A stretch of 39,176 nt of DNA from Acidobacteriota bacterium (GTDB lineage Bacteria; Acidobacteriota; Terriglobia; Terriglobales; Acidobacteriaceae), in the NCBI GenBank assembly GCA_003225005.1, contig QIAN01000059.1, positions 1 through 39,176 on the forward strand, written 5' to 3'. Shown here in pieces: positions 8,688-17,377 of the stretch. Numbering within the stretch: the stretch's first letter is position 1; every line of letters begins with the position of its first letter. Below the pieces are notes generated by a model, which had not been told where the DNA came from, did no database searches, and worked only from the letters and a program-made list of their open reading frames with translations. The position numbers were made by a program, and so were the translations under genes.

Positions 8688-10259
8688 CTACACAAACTTA
8701 ACGCCCTCGCCCTTAAGCACCGAGTGCTTCAAAAACTTCATATCATTGTGATCGGGGAAGTCAATCCGATAATGGGCGCCACGGCTTTCCTCGCGCGCCA
8801 GGGCGGATCGCGCTACGAGCAGTCCCGCAAGGTGTAGGTTCGCCGCTTCGTACGAACGTCGGGTATGCGGATGAGCCAGTCTGGGTGCCAGTTCTTCCAG
8901 TTGTTGGATCGCGCTCTGCATGTGCTGACGCGTCCGGACAATGCCCACATCATTCCACATAAGGTCCTTGATCTTGCCGATCAATTCCTCCAGACCAGCA
9001 TCAACCGGACCATTTGAGTAAGCCGCTTTCTTCGGTTCCTTGCTCTTCGGCACAGCATGTTTCAACTCATCGCGCATGGCCTTGCCGGCCCGTGCGCCAT
9101 ACACTAGGCCCTCAAGCAGGGAATTGCTGGCCAACCGATTCGCTCCGTGTACGCCGGTGGCCGCGGCCTCGCCTGCGGCGTAGAGCCCCGGCAGGCTTGT
9201 GCGGCCGGCCAGACCTGTACGCACCCCACCCATGGAATAATGGGCCGCTGGACGGATCGGAATCAGGTCCTCGGTGATGTCAATGTTGTACTCGAGACAG
9301 GTCGAGTAAATGCGGGGAAAGCGCTTCTTGACCTTCTCGGCGCGCAGGTGGGTAAGGTCGAGATAAACGAAGGGATCTTTGACCCGGCTGACTTCCATCT
9401 CGTGGACAATGGCCCGAGCCACCACGTCCCTGGGCGCCAGTTCACCCATGGGATGGTACTTGCTCATGAACCGATCCAGTTCAAGATTGCGCAGGCAAGC
9501 CCCTTCGCCGCGTAGCGCCTCGGACAGTAAAAACCGGGGAGCTTTCTTCAAGTAGAGAGCGGTGGGGTGGAACTGAACGAATTCCATGTCACTGACTTCT
9601 GCTCCGGCCCGGAAAGCCATGGCAACGCCGTCTCCCGTAGCCACGTCGGGATTGGTGGTGTTGCGATAAAGCTGGCCCATGCCTCCGGTGGCCAGCAGCA
9701 CCGAGCAAGCAGCAATCTCCTCTTCGACTCCTTGGTCACGAATCAAAGAAATTCCCGAGACGCGTCCATCCACAGTGTGCAAGCCGGTCGTAAACTCAAA
9801 TTCCAATACAGAAATGTTTTTTAGGGTTTTCGCCTTGGCGTACAGTGCGCGCAGAATCTCGCGCCCGGTGGAGTCGCCCTGCGCGTGTAGGATGCGGTTA
9901 CGACTGTGGGCGCCCTCTCGGGCGAACACCAGCTTGGTGCCGTTGCGGTCGAACTGTGTACCCCACGCGATGAGTTCTTCGATACGCTCCGGGGCGTCCT
10001 CGACCAATACTTTGACAGCATCAGGATTCGATAGGCCGTCGCCCGCGAGCAGCGTGTCCTGCAGGTGCAGGCAGACTTCGTCCTCGTCGCTGAGCGCGGC
10101 CGCGATGCCGCCCTGTGCCAGTTGAGTATTGGAGTCCGTGACTTCGCGCTTGGCTAGCACCAGCACGCGTCCCGCTTCCGCCAGCCCGATCGCTGCCCGC
10201 AGACCGGCCACACCGGCGCCCACGACTATGTAATCGGTTTCGGCTGGCAGGTGCTTCAT
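8688..10259 (-). CDS. nadB: L-aspartate oxidase
   Basis: FAD enzyme that oxidises L-aspartate to iminoaspartate, the first step of de novo NAD synthesis. The protein (523 residues from ATG 10259) has the N-terminal dinucleotide fold YIVVGAGVAGLRAAIGLAEAG, the SNTQLAQGGIAAAL loop, the FHPTALY and LRGEGACLRN active-site region, and the C-terminal FAD segment GLYAAGEAAATGVHGANRL. A helical C-terminal domain follows (about 420-523). The frame is open 31 codons further upstream, but the flavin fold starts right after ATG 10259. The length and motifs distinguish it from succinate dehydrogenase subunit A. nadA and nadC are not in the window. It is divergent from aroB, with 76 bp between the chosen starts. 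Confidence 0.95.
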   Translation of the reverse strand: MKHLPAETDYIVVGAGVAGLRAAIGLAEAGRVLVLAKREVTDSNTQLAQGGIAAALSDEDEVCLHLQDTLLAGDGLSNPDAVKVLVEDAPERIEELIAWGTQFDRNGTKLVFAREGAHSRNRILHAQGDSTGREILRALYAKAKTLKNISVLEFEFTTGLHTVDGRVSGISLIRDQGVEEEIAACSVLLATGGMGQLYRNTTNPDVATGDGVAMAFRAGAEVSDMEFVQFHPTALYLKKAPRFLLSEALRGEGACLRNLELDRFMSKYHPMGELAPRDVVARAIVHEMEVSRVKDPFVYLDLTHLRAEKVKKRFPRIYSTCLEYNIDITEDLIPIRPAAHYSMGGVRTGLAGRTSLPGLYAAGEAAATGVHGANRLASNSLLEGLVYGARAGKAMRDELKHAVPKSKEPKKAAYSNGPVDAGLEELIGKIKDLMWNDVGIVRTRQHMQSAIQQLEELAPRLAHPHTRRSYEAANLHLAGLLVARSALAREESRGAHYRIDFPDHNDMKFLKHSVLKGEGVKFV

Positions 10260-10335
10260 ATAGGCAAAATGGTACCACTTGACACCCTGACATACCGGAA
10301 ATGCTTTTCGCGCATACGTTATGATGATGGGGCGC

Positions 10336-11457
10336 ATGGCGCAAGTGACCATTCACGTCCCGCCGCGGCCCTACCAGGCTCGCATCGAGAATGGCCTGTT
10401 TACGCGTGCCGGGGCACTACTGGCCGAGTTGCTTCCACAGTCCAGCCGGATTTTCGTGCTCACGGTGGCGCCGGTTTACCGACGGTGGGGGGCCAAACTG
10501 CTGCGCTCGTTAAAGGCCAGCGGATTCAGGCCGCAGGTCTTACAAATGCCGAACGGCGAGCCCGCCAAGCGTTTGGAGACGGTGGAGACCTTAGCGGAAA
10601 AACTGGCGCGCTTGGGTGCGGATCGCAAGGCCGTCATCGTCGCCCTGGGCGGAGGAGTGGTGGGCGACGTGGGTGGATTGCTGGCTTCGCTCTACATGCG
10701 CGGAATTGAACTGGTGCAGGTTCCGACCACGGTGCTGGCGCAAGTGGATGCTTCGGTTGGCGGAAAGACGGCTGTGAATCTCGCGGCAGGCAAGAATTTG
10801 CTGGGGACGTTTCATCATCCGCGGGTGGTTCTGATTGATCCGGGCGTGCTGTCCACTCTGCCGAATCGAGAATTCCGTGCCGGCCTTTACGAGGCGCTGA
10901 AGTGCGGGATTATCGGGGACGTGGAACTGTTCCTACGCTTTGAACAGAATCGTGACCAGATCCTGAAGCGCGATCCATTGGAGCTGGAATGGCTGATCGC
11001 GGCATCAGTCAAACTAAAGGCAGAGGTGGTCTCAGCCGACGAGAGGGAAGGCGGATTGCGCCGCGTCCTCAACCTGGGCCATACCATCGGGCACGCGCTC
11101 GAAGCGGAAACGGGTTATGGGCAACTGCTTCACGGGGAAGCGGTAGCTTGGGGCATGATCGCGGCCACTCATATCGCGCGTACGGTGGGCCGCACAGACA
11201 GCGTGACGGCCGGCCGCATTACTGACGCCGTGCTCAGTTTGGGCCGTCTGCCGGAAGTGAAGGTGAATACACGCAAGGTTCTCGCCCGGCTGCAAACCGA
11301 CAAGAAAACGCAGGATAGTGTGGTGCATTTCGTGCTGCCGCGCGAGATCGGCAAGGTCGAGGTGGTTAACGACGTCCCTGAGCGCGCAATTTCCGATGCG
11401 ATGGAAGAGGTCCGGCGGCTCTCGCGCGGTGGGTGGGAACGGAAAGGAAATTGTTGA
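10336..11457 (+). CDS. aroB: 3-dehydroquinate synthase
   Basis: NAD- and metal-dependent cyclisation of DAHP to 3-dehydroquinate, step two of the shikimate pathway, in the cytoplasm. The 373-residue protein shows the nucleotide loop ALGGGVVGDVGGLLA, VPTTVLAQVDASVGGKTAVN (catalytic Lys/Asp region), YEALKCGII, and the zinc-site histidines in GHTIGHALEAE and LLHGEAVAWGM. Four ATG codons crowd the 5' end (10321, 10324, 10327, 10336). The last is preferred because MAQVTIHVPP matches the usual start of the fold. TATGAT at 10320-10325 resembles a -10 box, which would give a very short leader, but I see no matching -35. Confidence 0.95.
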   Translation: MAQVTIHVPPRPYQARIENGLFTRAGALLAELLPQSSRIFVLTVAPVYRRWGAKLLRSLKASGFRPQVLQMPNGEPAKRLETVETLAEKLARLGADRKAVIVALGGGVVGDVGGLLASLYMRGIELVQVPTTVLAQVDASVGGKTAVNLAAGKNLLGTFHHPRVVLIDPGVLSTLPNREFRAGLYEALKCGIIGDVELFLRFEQNRDQILKRDPLELEWLIAASVKLKAEVVSADEREGGLRRVLNLGHTIGHALEAETGYGQLLHGEAVAWGMIAATHIARTVGRTDSVTAGRITDAVLSLGRLPEVKVNTRKVLARLQTDKKTQDSVVHFVLPREIGKVEVVNDVPERAISDAMEEVRRLSRGGWERKGNC

Positions 11458-11461
11458 CTGT

Positions 11462-11551
11462 CGATTTTTGATGGTTGAATGAAAACCGATACTCGTCCAA
11501 GGTCTGAGAGGTTCTTGAATCAACAAGCAAAAAATCAAAAATCAAAAATCG
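11462..11551. repeat. Inverted repeat spanning the aroB-ubiE gap
   Basis: A perfect 11-bp pair (CGATTTTTGAT at 11462-11472 and ATCAAAAATCG at 11541-11551) frames almost the whole 101-bp gap. The right arm is part of a tandem ATCAAAA repeat. There is no T-run after it, so a simple terminator is unlikely. It may be a small intergenic repeat element. Confidence 0.55.
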
Positions 11552-11558
11552 CGTCCCC

Positions 11559-12344
11559 ATGCGTGAGACCCACAAATCGGCGGTGATCGGGGCAGCTCCG
11601 GAAGGCGCCCGCGACACGCGCGCGGCGGCCAGCGCGGTGCGTCAGATGTTCACTGCGATCGCCCCGCGCTACGACCTGCTGAATCACCTGCTGTCCTTCA
11701 ATGTCGATCATCTCTGGTGGCGGCGCACAGCACGCAGTTTTCGCGAGATCCTTTGGCGGCCAAACTCTCGCGTCGTCGACCTCTGCTGCGGCACGGGCGA
11801 CATGACCTTTGCCCTGCGGCGACAAGCTGGACGGACATCGCCTCAACTTCTGGGGGCCGATTTCTCCCACGCCATGTTGCAGCGAGCTCGGGCGAAGTCG
11901 GCCACGAGGAGCGAGGAGAACGGAACGTCGCTTCTCGGAGTTGCAGGATGGGTTGAGGCTGATGCCTTAAGTCTTCCTTTCCCGAACGGATATTTTGACC
12001 TGGTCACATCGGCGTTCGGCTTCCGCAACCTCGCCGACTACGATGCCGGACTCCGCGAAATTGTGCGCGTCCTCGGTCCCGGAGGTGAGTGTGGAATCCT
12101 GGATTTCAGCGAGCCCAAAGGGCTGATGGGCAGCGCCTATCGCCTTTACTTCAAACATGTTTTGCCGCGCGTGGGCACGATGATTTCCGGAGTTCGCGGG
12201 CCCTATGCATATTTGCCTGCCTCCGTAGAACGTTTTCCGTCGCCGGACGAAATGCTCAGTCGCATGCGCAGCGCAGGCTTCCGTGAAGCAACTTGGACGC
12301 CTTATACCTTCGGGATTGCGGGACTCTACCGCGGCAAGAAGTGA
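11559..12344 (+). CDS. ubiE: Demethylmenaquinone / ubiquinone methyltransferase
   Basis: SAM-dependent C-methylation of demethylmenaquinone (menaquinone pathway; also the ubiquinone pathway in some bacteria). The 261-residue protein has the family entry MFTAIAPRYDLLNHLLSFN, SAM motif I VVDLCCGTGD, the family-specific SAFGFRNLADYDAGL, and the end motif YAYLPASVERFP. The N-terminus carries about 25 extra, Ala/Arg-rich residues before the core. It follows aroB in the same direction with a 101-bp gap. In an acidobacterium menaquinone is the expected product; this is inference (menG is the alternative name). Confidence 0.93.
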   Translation: MRETHKSAVIGAAPEGARDTRAAASAVRQMFTAIAPRYDLLNHLLSFNVDHLWWRRTARSFREILWRPNSRVVDLCCGTGDMTFALRRQAGRTSPQLLGADFSHAMLQRARAKSATRSEENGTSLLGVAGWVEADALSLPFPNGYFDLVTSAFGFRNLADYDAGLREIVRVLGPGGECGILDFSEPKGLMGSAYRLYFKHVLPRVGTMISGVRGPYAYLPASVERFPSPDEMLSRMRSAGFREATWTPYTFGIAGLYRGKK

Positions 12345-12416
12345 GTCCGCTGCTGTTTCGAGTTGTTCCTCTCCGATTGATTGAACGCACTTGGGCGCTC
12401 TAGGAGTTCACACCGC

Positions 12417-12824
12417 ATGAACTGGTTTATCTGGGCTTTATTGTCGGCTTTTTTCGCGAGAGCTACAGCAGTGCAAAGATTGGCGTGAAAGAGATCAATT
12501 CCAATCTGGCGACTGCGATTCGCACGGTTGTGATCCTTGTCTTTGCCTGGGCGGTTGCAATGTTTACCCCACTCAGCCGCTTTCAGCAATCAGCAGGCGG
12601 ACCTGGATCTTTCTGATTCTTTCCGGGCTGGCGACTGGACTGTCCTGGCTGTGTTACTTCCGAGCCCTCCAACTGGGAGAAGCCTCGCGTGTCGGTCGAC
12701 AAGCTCAGCGTGGTCGTGGCCATGGCGCTGGCTGTAATTTTTTCTGCACCAACCACTCACCTGGCACCATTGGGTCGGGGGACTATTCATTTTCTCCGGT
12801 GCGGTGGTGGTGGCGTATGCATAG
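12417..12824 (+). pseudogene. Degenerate EamA/DMT-family transporter (about 140-residue type)
   Basis: No single frame is open, but joining frames gives a recognisable short EamA-type membrane protein: MNWFIWALLSAFF, then KIGVKEINSNLATAIRTVVI, then RTWIFLILSGLATGLSWLCY and FRALQLGEASRV, then VDKLSVVVAMALAVIF, then HQPLTWHHWVGGLFIFSG ending at the TAG at 12822. A Shine-Dalgarno AGGAG at 12402-12406 still precedes the ATG. At least four indels are needed, near 12475, 12590, 12690 and 12742, so this is real decay and not one read error. The intact protein would have exported or imported small metabolites. A complete, longer EamA gene exists at 21858-22868. Confidence 0.8.
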
Positions 12825-12871
12825 TGCGGGACGCCAGGTTTGTCGATCTCCAGATACTTCGCAGAGGAGAT

Positions 12872-13960
12872 CTATCTTGCGCCGGCGCTTTCGGTTGACG
12901 GTGACGCTTCCGCTGTGAAGCTGTCGGCAAACGCATCCGCAATCGTGTAGCGGATCACGTCTTCGTAGGCACTGCCCAAAAACTTCCGCAGGCGGTCGGT
13001 ATTCATGATGTATTCGCCCGTCATGTAGGGCAGGGCTTCGGGAGGAATTGCTGAAATTTGCCGCTTCCACAGAAACCGCAATACCAGCTGCATCGCCCAT
13101 GTTCCAGGTACGCGCACCAGTTTGGCATGCGCCATCTCAATGCAGCGGGCGACGCTGAGGGGCTCGCCGCGACCTGCGACGTTAAGCACGGTCAAACGTT
13201 GCGACTCGGGATCGCGGCTGAGAATGTATGCGATCAGCCGGGCCATGTCGTCGACATGAACGAACTGTAGCCTATTGGCCAAGTATTTCTGTCCGATGGG
13301 CAGCATGCAGGGCAGCCGTTTGCTTCGCATGCGCATTTTTTCAGCAAGCGCGCTTTTGCCATTCGGAGTGCCACGGAACGCGCCTACCATATAGTTCTCC
13401 ATGCTGGCCCCGGCGAAGATGTGGGGGCGCAGAATGTAGACGCTGCATCCGCGCAGAGCGGGCGAGCGCTTCCGTACAACTTCATCGGCCTGTTTCTTGT
13501 GAATCGCATAAGGCAGAGTGTGTGCCGCCAGCGGATAGTCCTCCGTGGCCGGAGCGGGGAGACTGGGTCCATACGCCGAGACGCTGCTGGGAAAGATAAA
13601 TTGCTTAATGCTTCCTTCGTCAGAGCGATTGGCTTCGGTGACGGCTTCCATCACTCGCGCCGTGCCTGCCACATTGATCTGCCACATGCGCTCGACATCG
13701 AGCACCCCCGTACGCACGGGATCAAGTATGAAAGCCAGATGGACGACGCCGTGAGCCTTGGTGTCACGCAGCAGTTCGTAGAGCGCGCGACAAGAGGATT
13801 CTTCGCCCAGGTCCAGGCGCTCGCAGCGTAGCGGCAAATCGGTTCGGGGTGGATTGACGTCCACCCCGATCACTGAGAAATCCGCGAGCAGAGGTAACAA
13901 CCTGGCGCCAAGGTTCCCGGCAATGCCGGTCACCACGACGATGGGTTTCGAATTGGCCAT
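12872..13960 (-). CDS. NAD-dependent epimerase/dehydratase (extended SDR)
   Basis: Extended short-chain dehydrogenase/reductase of 362 residues. The Rossmann motif TGIAGNLGARLLP sits at the N-terminus, SSVSAYGP supplies the catalytic Ser, and YAIHKKQADEVV supplies the YxxxK pair. NDP-sugar epimerases are the closest family by layout, but the substrate is unknown. The Gly motif is TGxxGxxG as usual. The start ATG shares one base with the stop of the upstream foldase gene (TGATG), so translation is probably coupled. The C-terminus is Ala/Ser-rich and poorly conserved. Confidence 0.85.
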   Translation of the reverse strand: MANSKPIVVVTGIAGNLGARLLPLLADFSVIGVDVNPPRTDLPLRCERLDLGEESSCRALYELLRDTKAHGVVHLAFILDPVRTGVLDVERMWQINVAGTARVMEAVTEANRSDEGSIKQFIFPSSVSAYGPSLPAPATEDYPLAAHTLPYAIHKKQADEVVRKRSPALRGCSVYILRPHIFAGASMENYMVGAFRGTPNGKSALAEKMRMRSKRLPCMLPIGQKYLANRLQFVHVDDMARLIAYILSRDPESQRLTVLNVAGRGEPLSVARCIEMAHAKLVRVPGTWAMQLVLRFLWKRQISAIPPEALPYMTGEYIMNTDRLRKFLGSAYEDVIRYTIADAFADSFTAEASPSTESAGAR

Positions 13961-15234
13961 CAGTCAGGTTTCGACGCCGGAGGCTGTGCCGCAGGTGGCT
14001 GCTGAGCCGGAGGCTGACCTGGAGCGCCCGGAGCCGTCGGATGCGGAATGCGGGGCGGAGGCTGACGCATTCCACCCGGTCCCGCCGGCCCAAAATAAGC
14101 CTCGTTCGTTTCCGTTTTGAATGAATTCTGGACCTTATCCATCGCGTCGCGCATTCGCTGCGTTCGCAATGTGCCACGAATTTCTTCCTTCACTTGATCC
14201 AGCGGCACCTGTTCTTTACTAACCAGCTTGTACACGGAATGACCGCCCGCGTCGCTGAACACCACCGAGACTTCGCCCGGCTTCAGGTCGAAAACAGCCG
14301 CATGAGACGAAGGCAGTCCCGTACGGCGGACTTTAGGCATGCTGACCGTTGGTGGTTCCACTTTCCTTGCGGCCGCGGTGAAAGCTTCTTTTTGCAGCTT
14401 GGCAAAGTCCTCTCCGGCAGAAGCCCTTGCCCGCAGACTTTCCGCGAGTTTCGACATCTCTTGTTCGTCCTGTTCCTGCTTGGCCTTTTCCGGTTGCTCA
14501 GTTTCCTTCTCAGGTTCCTTCTCGCTGTCCTTTTTTTCGTTGGCTTCGGCCTCCTCGGCCGCCTGCTTTGTGAGTGGAACGTACAGCCGCTCGAGCGAGT
14601 ACTGCTCGAAAGCTTCAGGATTCTTTTTGTAATAGTCGGCGATGTCCTGCTGCGAAACTTTCTCGGCTTCTTCCTGGATACTGCGCTGCAGTTCGTTGGT
14701 AAGAATCTGCATGCGGGCAAACTTCATGACCTCTTTGTACTGCGGACTATTTTGCAGGCCATGTTTCTCCGCTTCTTGCGACATCACCAGCAATCGCGGA
14801 TATACGCTGGCCAACTGACGCTTCAATTGTGGCGTCATATTCGGTGCGATCCCGCTGGCCATCTTCTCAAACTCGGCACGCGTGATGACGGTTTCGCAAT
14901 TCGCCGAGCTCTTGGCTGGCTCTTTAGCAGCCGCGGGCGACTTTGTTCCAGGTGCTGCCGTCTTGGCCTTGGGTACCGTAGCTGGACAGACGCCCTTGAT
15001 GGTCAGCACTGGCGCAGTCGGAGCCACTTCGGGTGCCGGCGCTGCTGCCGGCGCCGGTGCGGCGTTGCCTGCGGCCGGAGCCTGGGCAGGCTGTGCCGCG
15101 GGCGCCGGCGTTTGTGCCTGGCCGCCTGTACTTGCTGCCGGCGCCGCACCCGACGAAGGCGCAGGGGTTCCCGGCTGAGCTTGGCCCCAGGCAAGGGTGC
15201 CAAGCAACACACACATCAGCCAGCTCTTACTCAT
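13960..15234 (-). CDS. Exported SurA-like peptidylprolyl isomerase / foldase
   Basis: Likely periplasmic chaperone of the SurA/PpiD type (424 residues). The signal peptide (SWLMCVLLGTLAWGQAQ) is followed by a Pro/Ala-rich linker of about 100 residues. A SurA_N-like helical domain spans about 110-205. The parvulin-like region (about 205-360) is interrupted by a strongly charged Glu/Lys insert (about 220-260). Its end is recognisable in GLPSSHAAVFDLKPGEVSVV and GGHSVYKLVSKEQVP. The last 40 residues are Pro-rich. Isomerase activity is uncertain because the insert breaks the domain. A GGAGG lies 11 bases before the ATG. It is coupled to the following SDR gene. Confidence 0.8.
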   Translation of the reverse strand: MSKSWLMCVLLGTLAWGQAQPGTPAPSSGAAPAASTGGQAQTPAPAAQPAQAPAAGNAAPAPAAAPAPEVAPTAPVLTIKGVCPATVPKAKTAAPGTKSPAAAKEPAKSSANCETVITRAEFEKMASGIAPNMTPQLKRQLASVYPRLLVMSQEAEKHGLQNSPQYKEVMKFARMQILTNELQRSIQEEAEKVSQQDIADYYKKNPEAFEQYSLERLYVPLTKQAAEEAEANEKKDSEKEPEKETEQPEKAKQEQDEQEMSKLAESLRARASAGEDFAKLQKEAFTAAARKVEPPTVSMPKVRRTGLPSSHAAVFDLKPGEVSVVFSDAGGHSVYKLVSKEQVPLDQVKEEIRGTLRTQRMRDAMDKVQNSFKTETNEAYFGPAGPGGMRQPPPRIPHPTAPGAPGQPPAQQPPAAQPPASKPD

Positions 15235-15325
15235 AACCGTGTTCCTCCAGGATTGGCGCTGCAGAGAGTCATTACCAGAACTTGGAATCCTAGCACATCG
15301 CGCGACTGGGATACCAAGGCACAGA

Positions 15326-15354
15326 GGTGAGAGCGGGGTGAGAGTGGGTGAGAG
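15326..15354. repeat. Three GGTGAGAG direct repeats
   Basis: GGTGAGAG occurs at 15326, 15337 and 15347, spaced 10-11 bp (one helical turn), between the divergent foldase and CDF genes. It could be an operator or a simple slippage repeat. Confidence 0.45.
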
Positions 15355-15413
15355 TTAGTTGCTACGCGGTCTGGCGGTTGGCGCATTCGTCCACAAACGG
15401 CGATAATTCGTGG

Positions 15414-16844
15414 ATGTCGGGAACGCCCGCCCTTTATTCGCCTGAGTCGATGCGCGCGGAGAAGCGCACTGCGGCGGGAAATTCTGTTTTTGCCGCGGTC
15501 GTCATCACTGGGCTGAAGATTGCTGTCGGCGTCAGTACGGGCAGTCTGGGCATTCTCTCCGAAGCGGCGCACTCCGGACTTGACCTGATTGCCGCGCTCA
15601 TCACGTTCTTTTCAGTTGGCGTCTCCGACAAACCGGCGGATGCGGATCATCAATATGGCCATGGCAAGGTCGAGAACTTTTCCGCCTTCGTGGAAACCGG
15701 CTTGTTGCTAGCCACCTGTGTTTGGGTCGTCTATGAGGCGGTGTTGCGGCTCTTCTATCGGCACGTCGAGATCGAACCCTCGTTCGCAGCATTTGCGGTG
15801 ATGCTGTTTTCCATGGCTGTGGACTGGTGGCGTTCGCGTGCGCTCGGCCGCATCGCCGCAAAGTATGACAGCCAAGCGCTGGAAGCGGACGCACTGCATT
15901 TCTCCACCGACATATGGTCCGCGGGCGTGGTCTTGCTCGGTTTGCTGCTCGTGCTGCTAGGCCGCATCTACCACGTGCAACGGCTGCGAGATGCCGATCC
16001 GATTGCCGCGCTGTTCGTGGGCGGCGTAGTGATCTCGGTGAGCTGGCGGCTGGCCCGCCGCACCATTGATGCCTTGCTCGACGCTGCGCCCTCCGGAGTG
16101 CGATCGCAAATCATGGATGCTGTGTCGCGCGTAGAAGGTGTGCTGGAAGTCGATCGAGTGAGGATCCGCCGCGCCGGCAATCGCTACTTCGCCGATCTCG
16201 CCGTGGGGCTTGCGCGCACCGTAACCTTTCAGCGATCGGAGCAACTGGCGAGTGCCGTGACCGAAGCGGTTCATAAGGTGCTGCCCGATGCTGATGTCAC
16301 CGTGCAGCCCTTGCCCCGAGCTGAAGGCTCGGAAAACATTTTTGACCGGATACGGGCCGTGGCTACGCGGCACAACCTCAACGTCCACGACATCAGCGTG
16401 CAAGATCTGGCGGCGCGCCTGCATGTGGAGCAGCATGTGGAACTCGACGAACGCATGACTCTGAAGGACGCTCACGATCGCGTCACCGAGCTGGAAGCTG
16501 ACATGCGCCGCGACGTGCCTGAGATTGCTGACATCCTTACTCACATCGAGAGCGAGCCGGCGACCATTGAAACCGGCGACGAGGTACTGCGAGACGCCAA
16601 GCTCGAGCGCCAACTGAAGGCGGTGGCCACGGAGTTTCCCGAGATTCTCGACATGCACGAAATTGTGATTAAACGGGTGCGCGGCCGTTTGTATGTTTCG
16701 TGCCACTGCACGTTCTCCGACGATCTGCCGTTGGCGCGCGTGCATGATATCCAGACCGATCTCGAGATTCGATTCAAGCAGGACGCGTCGGAACTGTTTC
16801 GAGTGCTGATTCATCCCGAGCCCCGCACGGACAATCGGAGGTAA
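15414..16844 (+). CDS. Cation diffusion facilitator (CDF) with a duplicated cytoplasmic domain
   Basis: Proton-coupled efflux of divalent metals (Zn, Fe, Co, Mn) across the inner membrane. The 476-residue protein has six helices in the first about 210 residues. The metal-site motifs are HSGLD in helix 2 and HFSTD in helix 5. The DHQYGHGKVENFSAF loop between helices 2 and 3 is a family marker. Unusually, about 265 residues follow the membrane part, twice the normal length. They contain two ZT_dimer-like segments, the first around DRVRIRRAGNRYFADLAVG and the last around HEIVIKRVRGRLYVSCHC, with an ELxxxMxLxxAHDRVTELE segment between. I use ATG 15414; the frame extends to 15348 without a match. 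OsmC follows 8 bp later. Confidence 0.88.
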   Translation: MSGTPALYSPESMRAEKRTAAGNSVFAAVVITGLKIAVGVSTGSLGILSEAAHSGLDLIAALITFFSVGVSDKPADADHQYGHGKVENFSAFVETGLLLATCVWVVYEAVLRLFYRHVEIEPSFAAFAVMLFSMAVDWWRSRALGRIAAKYDSQALEADALHFSTDIWSAGVVLLGLLLVLLGRIYHVQRLRDADPIAALFVGGVVISVSWRLARRTIDALLDAAPSGVRSQIMDAVSRVEGVLEVDRVRIRRAGNRYFADLAVGLARTVTFQRSEQLASAVTEAVHKVLPDADVTVQPLPRAEGSENIFDRIRAVATRHNLNVHDISVQDLAARLHVEQHVELDERMTLKDAHDRVTELEADMRRDVPEIADILTHIESEPATIETGDEVLRDAKLERQLKAVATEFPEILDMHEIVIKRVRGRLYVSCHCTFSDDLPLARVHDIQTDLEIRFKQDASELFRVLIHPEPRTDNRR

Positions 16845-16852
16845 GAGTCATC

Positions 16853-17257
16853 ATGATTGAAGCCACTGCCCTGTGGACTGACAACGAACGTTTCATCGGG
16901 CAAGCCACGTCGGGACATGCCCTCGTTATGGACGCGGCCAAGGAAAAGACTGCTAATACTCCGATGGAATTGGTGCTGATTGCGCTTTGTGGCTGCACCG
17001 CCGCCGATGTGAATGGCATTCTGCGCAAGAAGCGCGAGCCGTTCACCATCCTCGAAGTACGCGCGCAGGCCGAACGCGCGACAGGCTATCCCGCCGTTTA
17101 TACAGAGATCAAGCTCACTTACCGCGTAGGCGGGAAGGTTTCGCCTAAGGCCGTCGAGGATGCCGTTCGTTTGTCGAAAGAAAAATACTGTTCGGTCTCG
17201 GCGATGCTGGAGAAAACCGCGAAGATTACCACTGCTATCGAATACGTGGAAGCCTAA
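16853..17257 (+). CDS. OsmC family peroxiredoxin-like protein
   Basis: Small cytoplasmic thiol protein of the OsmC/Ohr superfamily (134 residues), which reduces organic peroxides or handles sulfur species. The two family cysteines are present: LCGCTAADV (about residue 42-44) and the second in KYCSVSAML (about 108). GGAGG inside the end of the CDF gene serves as Shine-Dalgarno sequence, and only 8 bp separate the two genes, so they form an operon. The motif arrangement is closer to the OsmC/YhfA branch than to Ohr. Linking metal efflux and peroxide defence is reasonable but inferred. Confidence 0.92.
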   Translation: MIEATALWTDNERFIGQATSGHALVMDAAKEKTANTPMELVLIALCGCTAADVNGILRKKREPFTILEVRAQAERATGYPAVYTEIKLTYRVGGKVSPKAVEDAVRLSKEKYCSVSAMLEKTAKITTAIEYVEA

Positions 17258-17377
17258 ACGCTTCTAACCAAAACCTCACTGGCGTTGCCACGCAGTGCAC
17301 CGTATAAGCGTGGCCGATCCGTTGACTTGCTTCTGCTTCCATCCTAAGATTGCTGCGCTGAGGCGAGAAATCTCCGA

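Noticed and set aside
10260-10352. 31-codon upstream extension of nadB
   Set aside because: It lacks family similarity, and the FAD fold starts right at ATG 10259.
14194-15330. Long plus-strand frame opposite the SurA-like gene
   Set aside because: It is rich in Leu/Arg/Cys repeats caused by the Pro/Ala-rich coding strand; there is no ribosome site, and the opposite strand has a signal peptide and foldase motifs.
15326-15354. Short regular repeats considered as a CRISPR remnant
   Set aside because: The units are only 8 bp with 2-3 bp spacers; no cas gene or spacer-size interval is present anywhere in the window.
15957-16814. Minus-strand frame opposite the CDF gene
   Set aside because: It is His/Arg-rich antisense of a gene with intact metal-site motifs.
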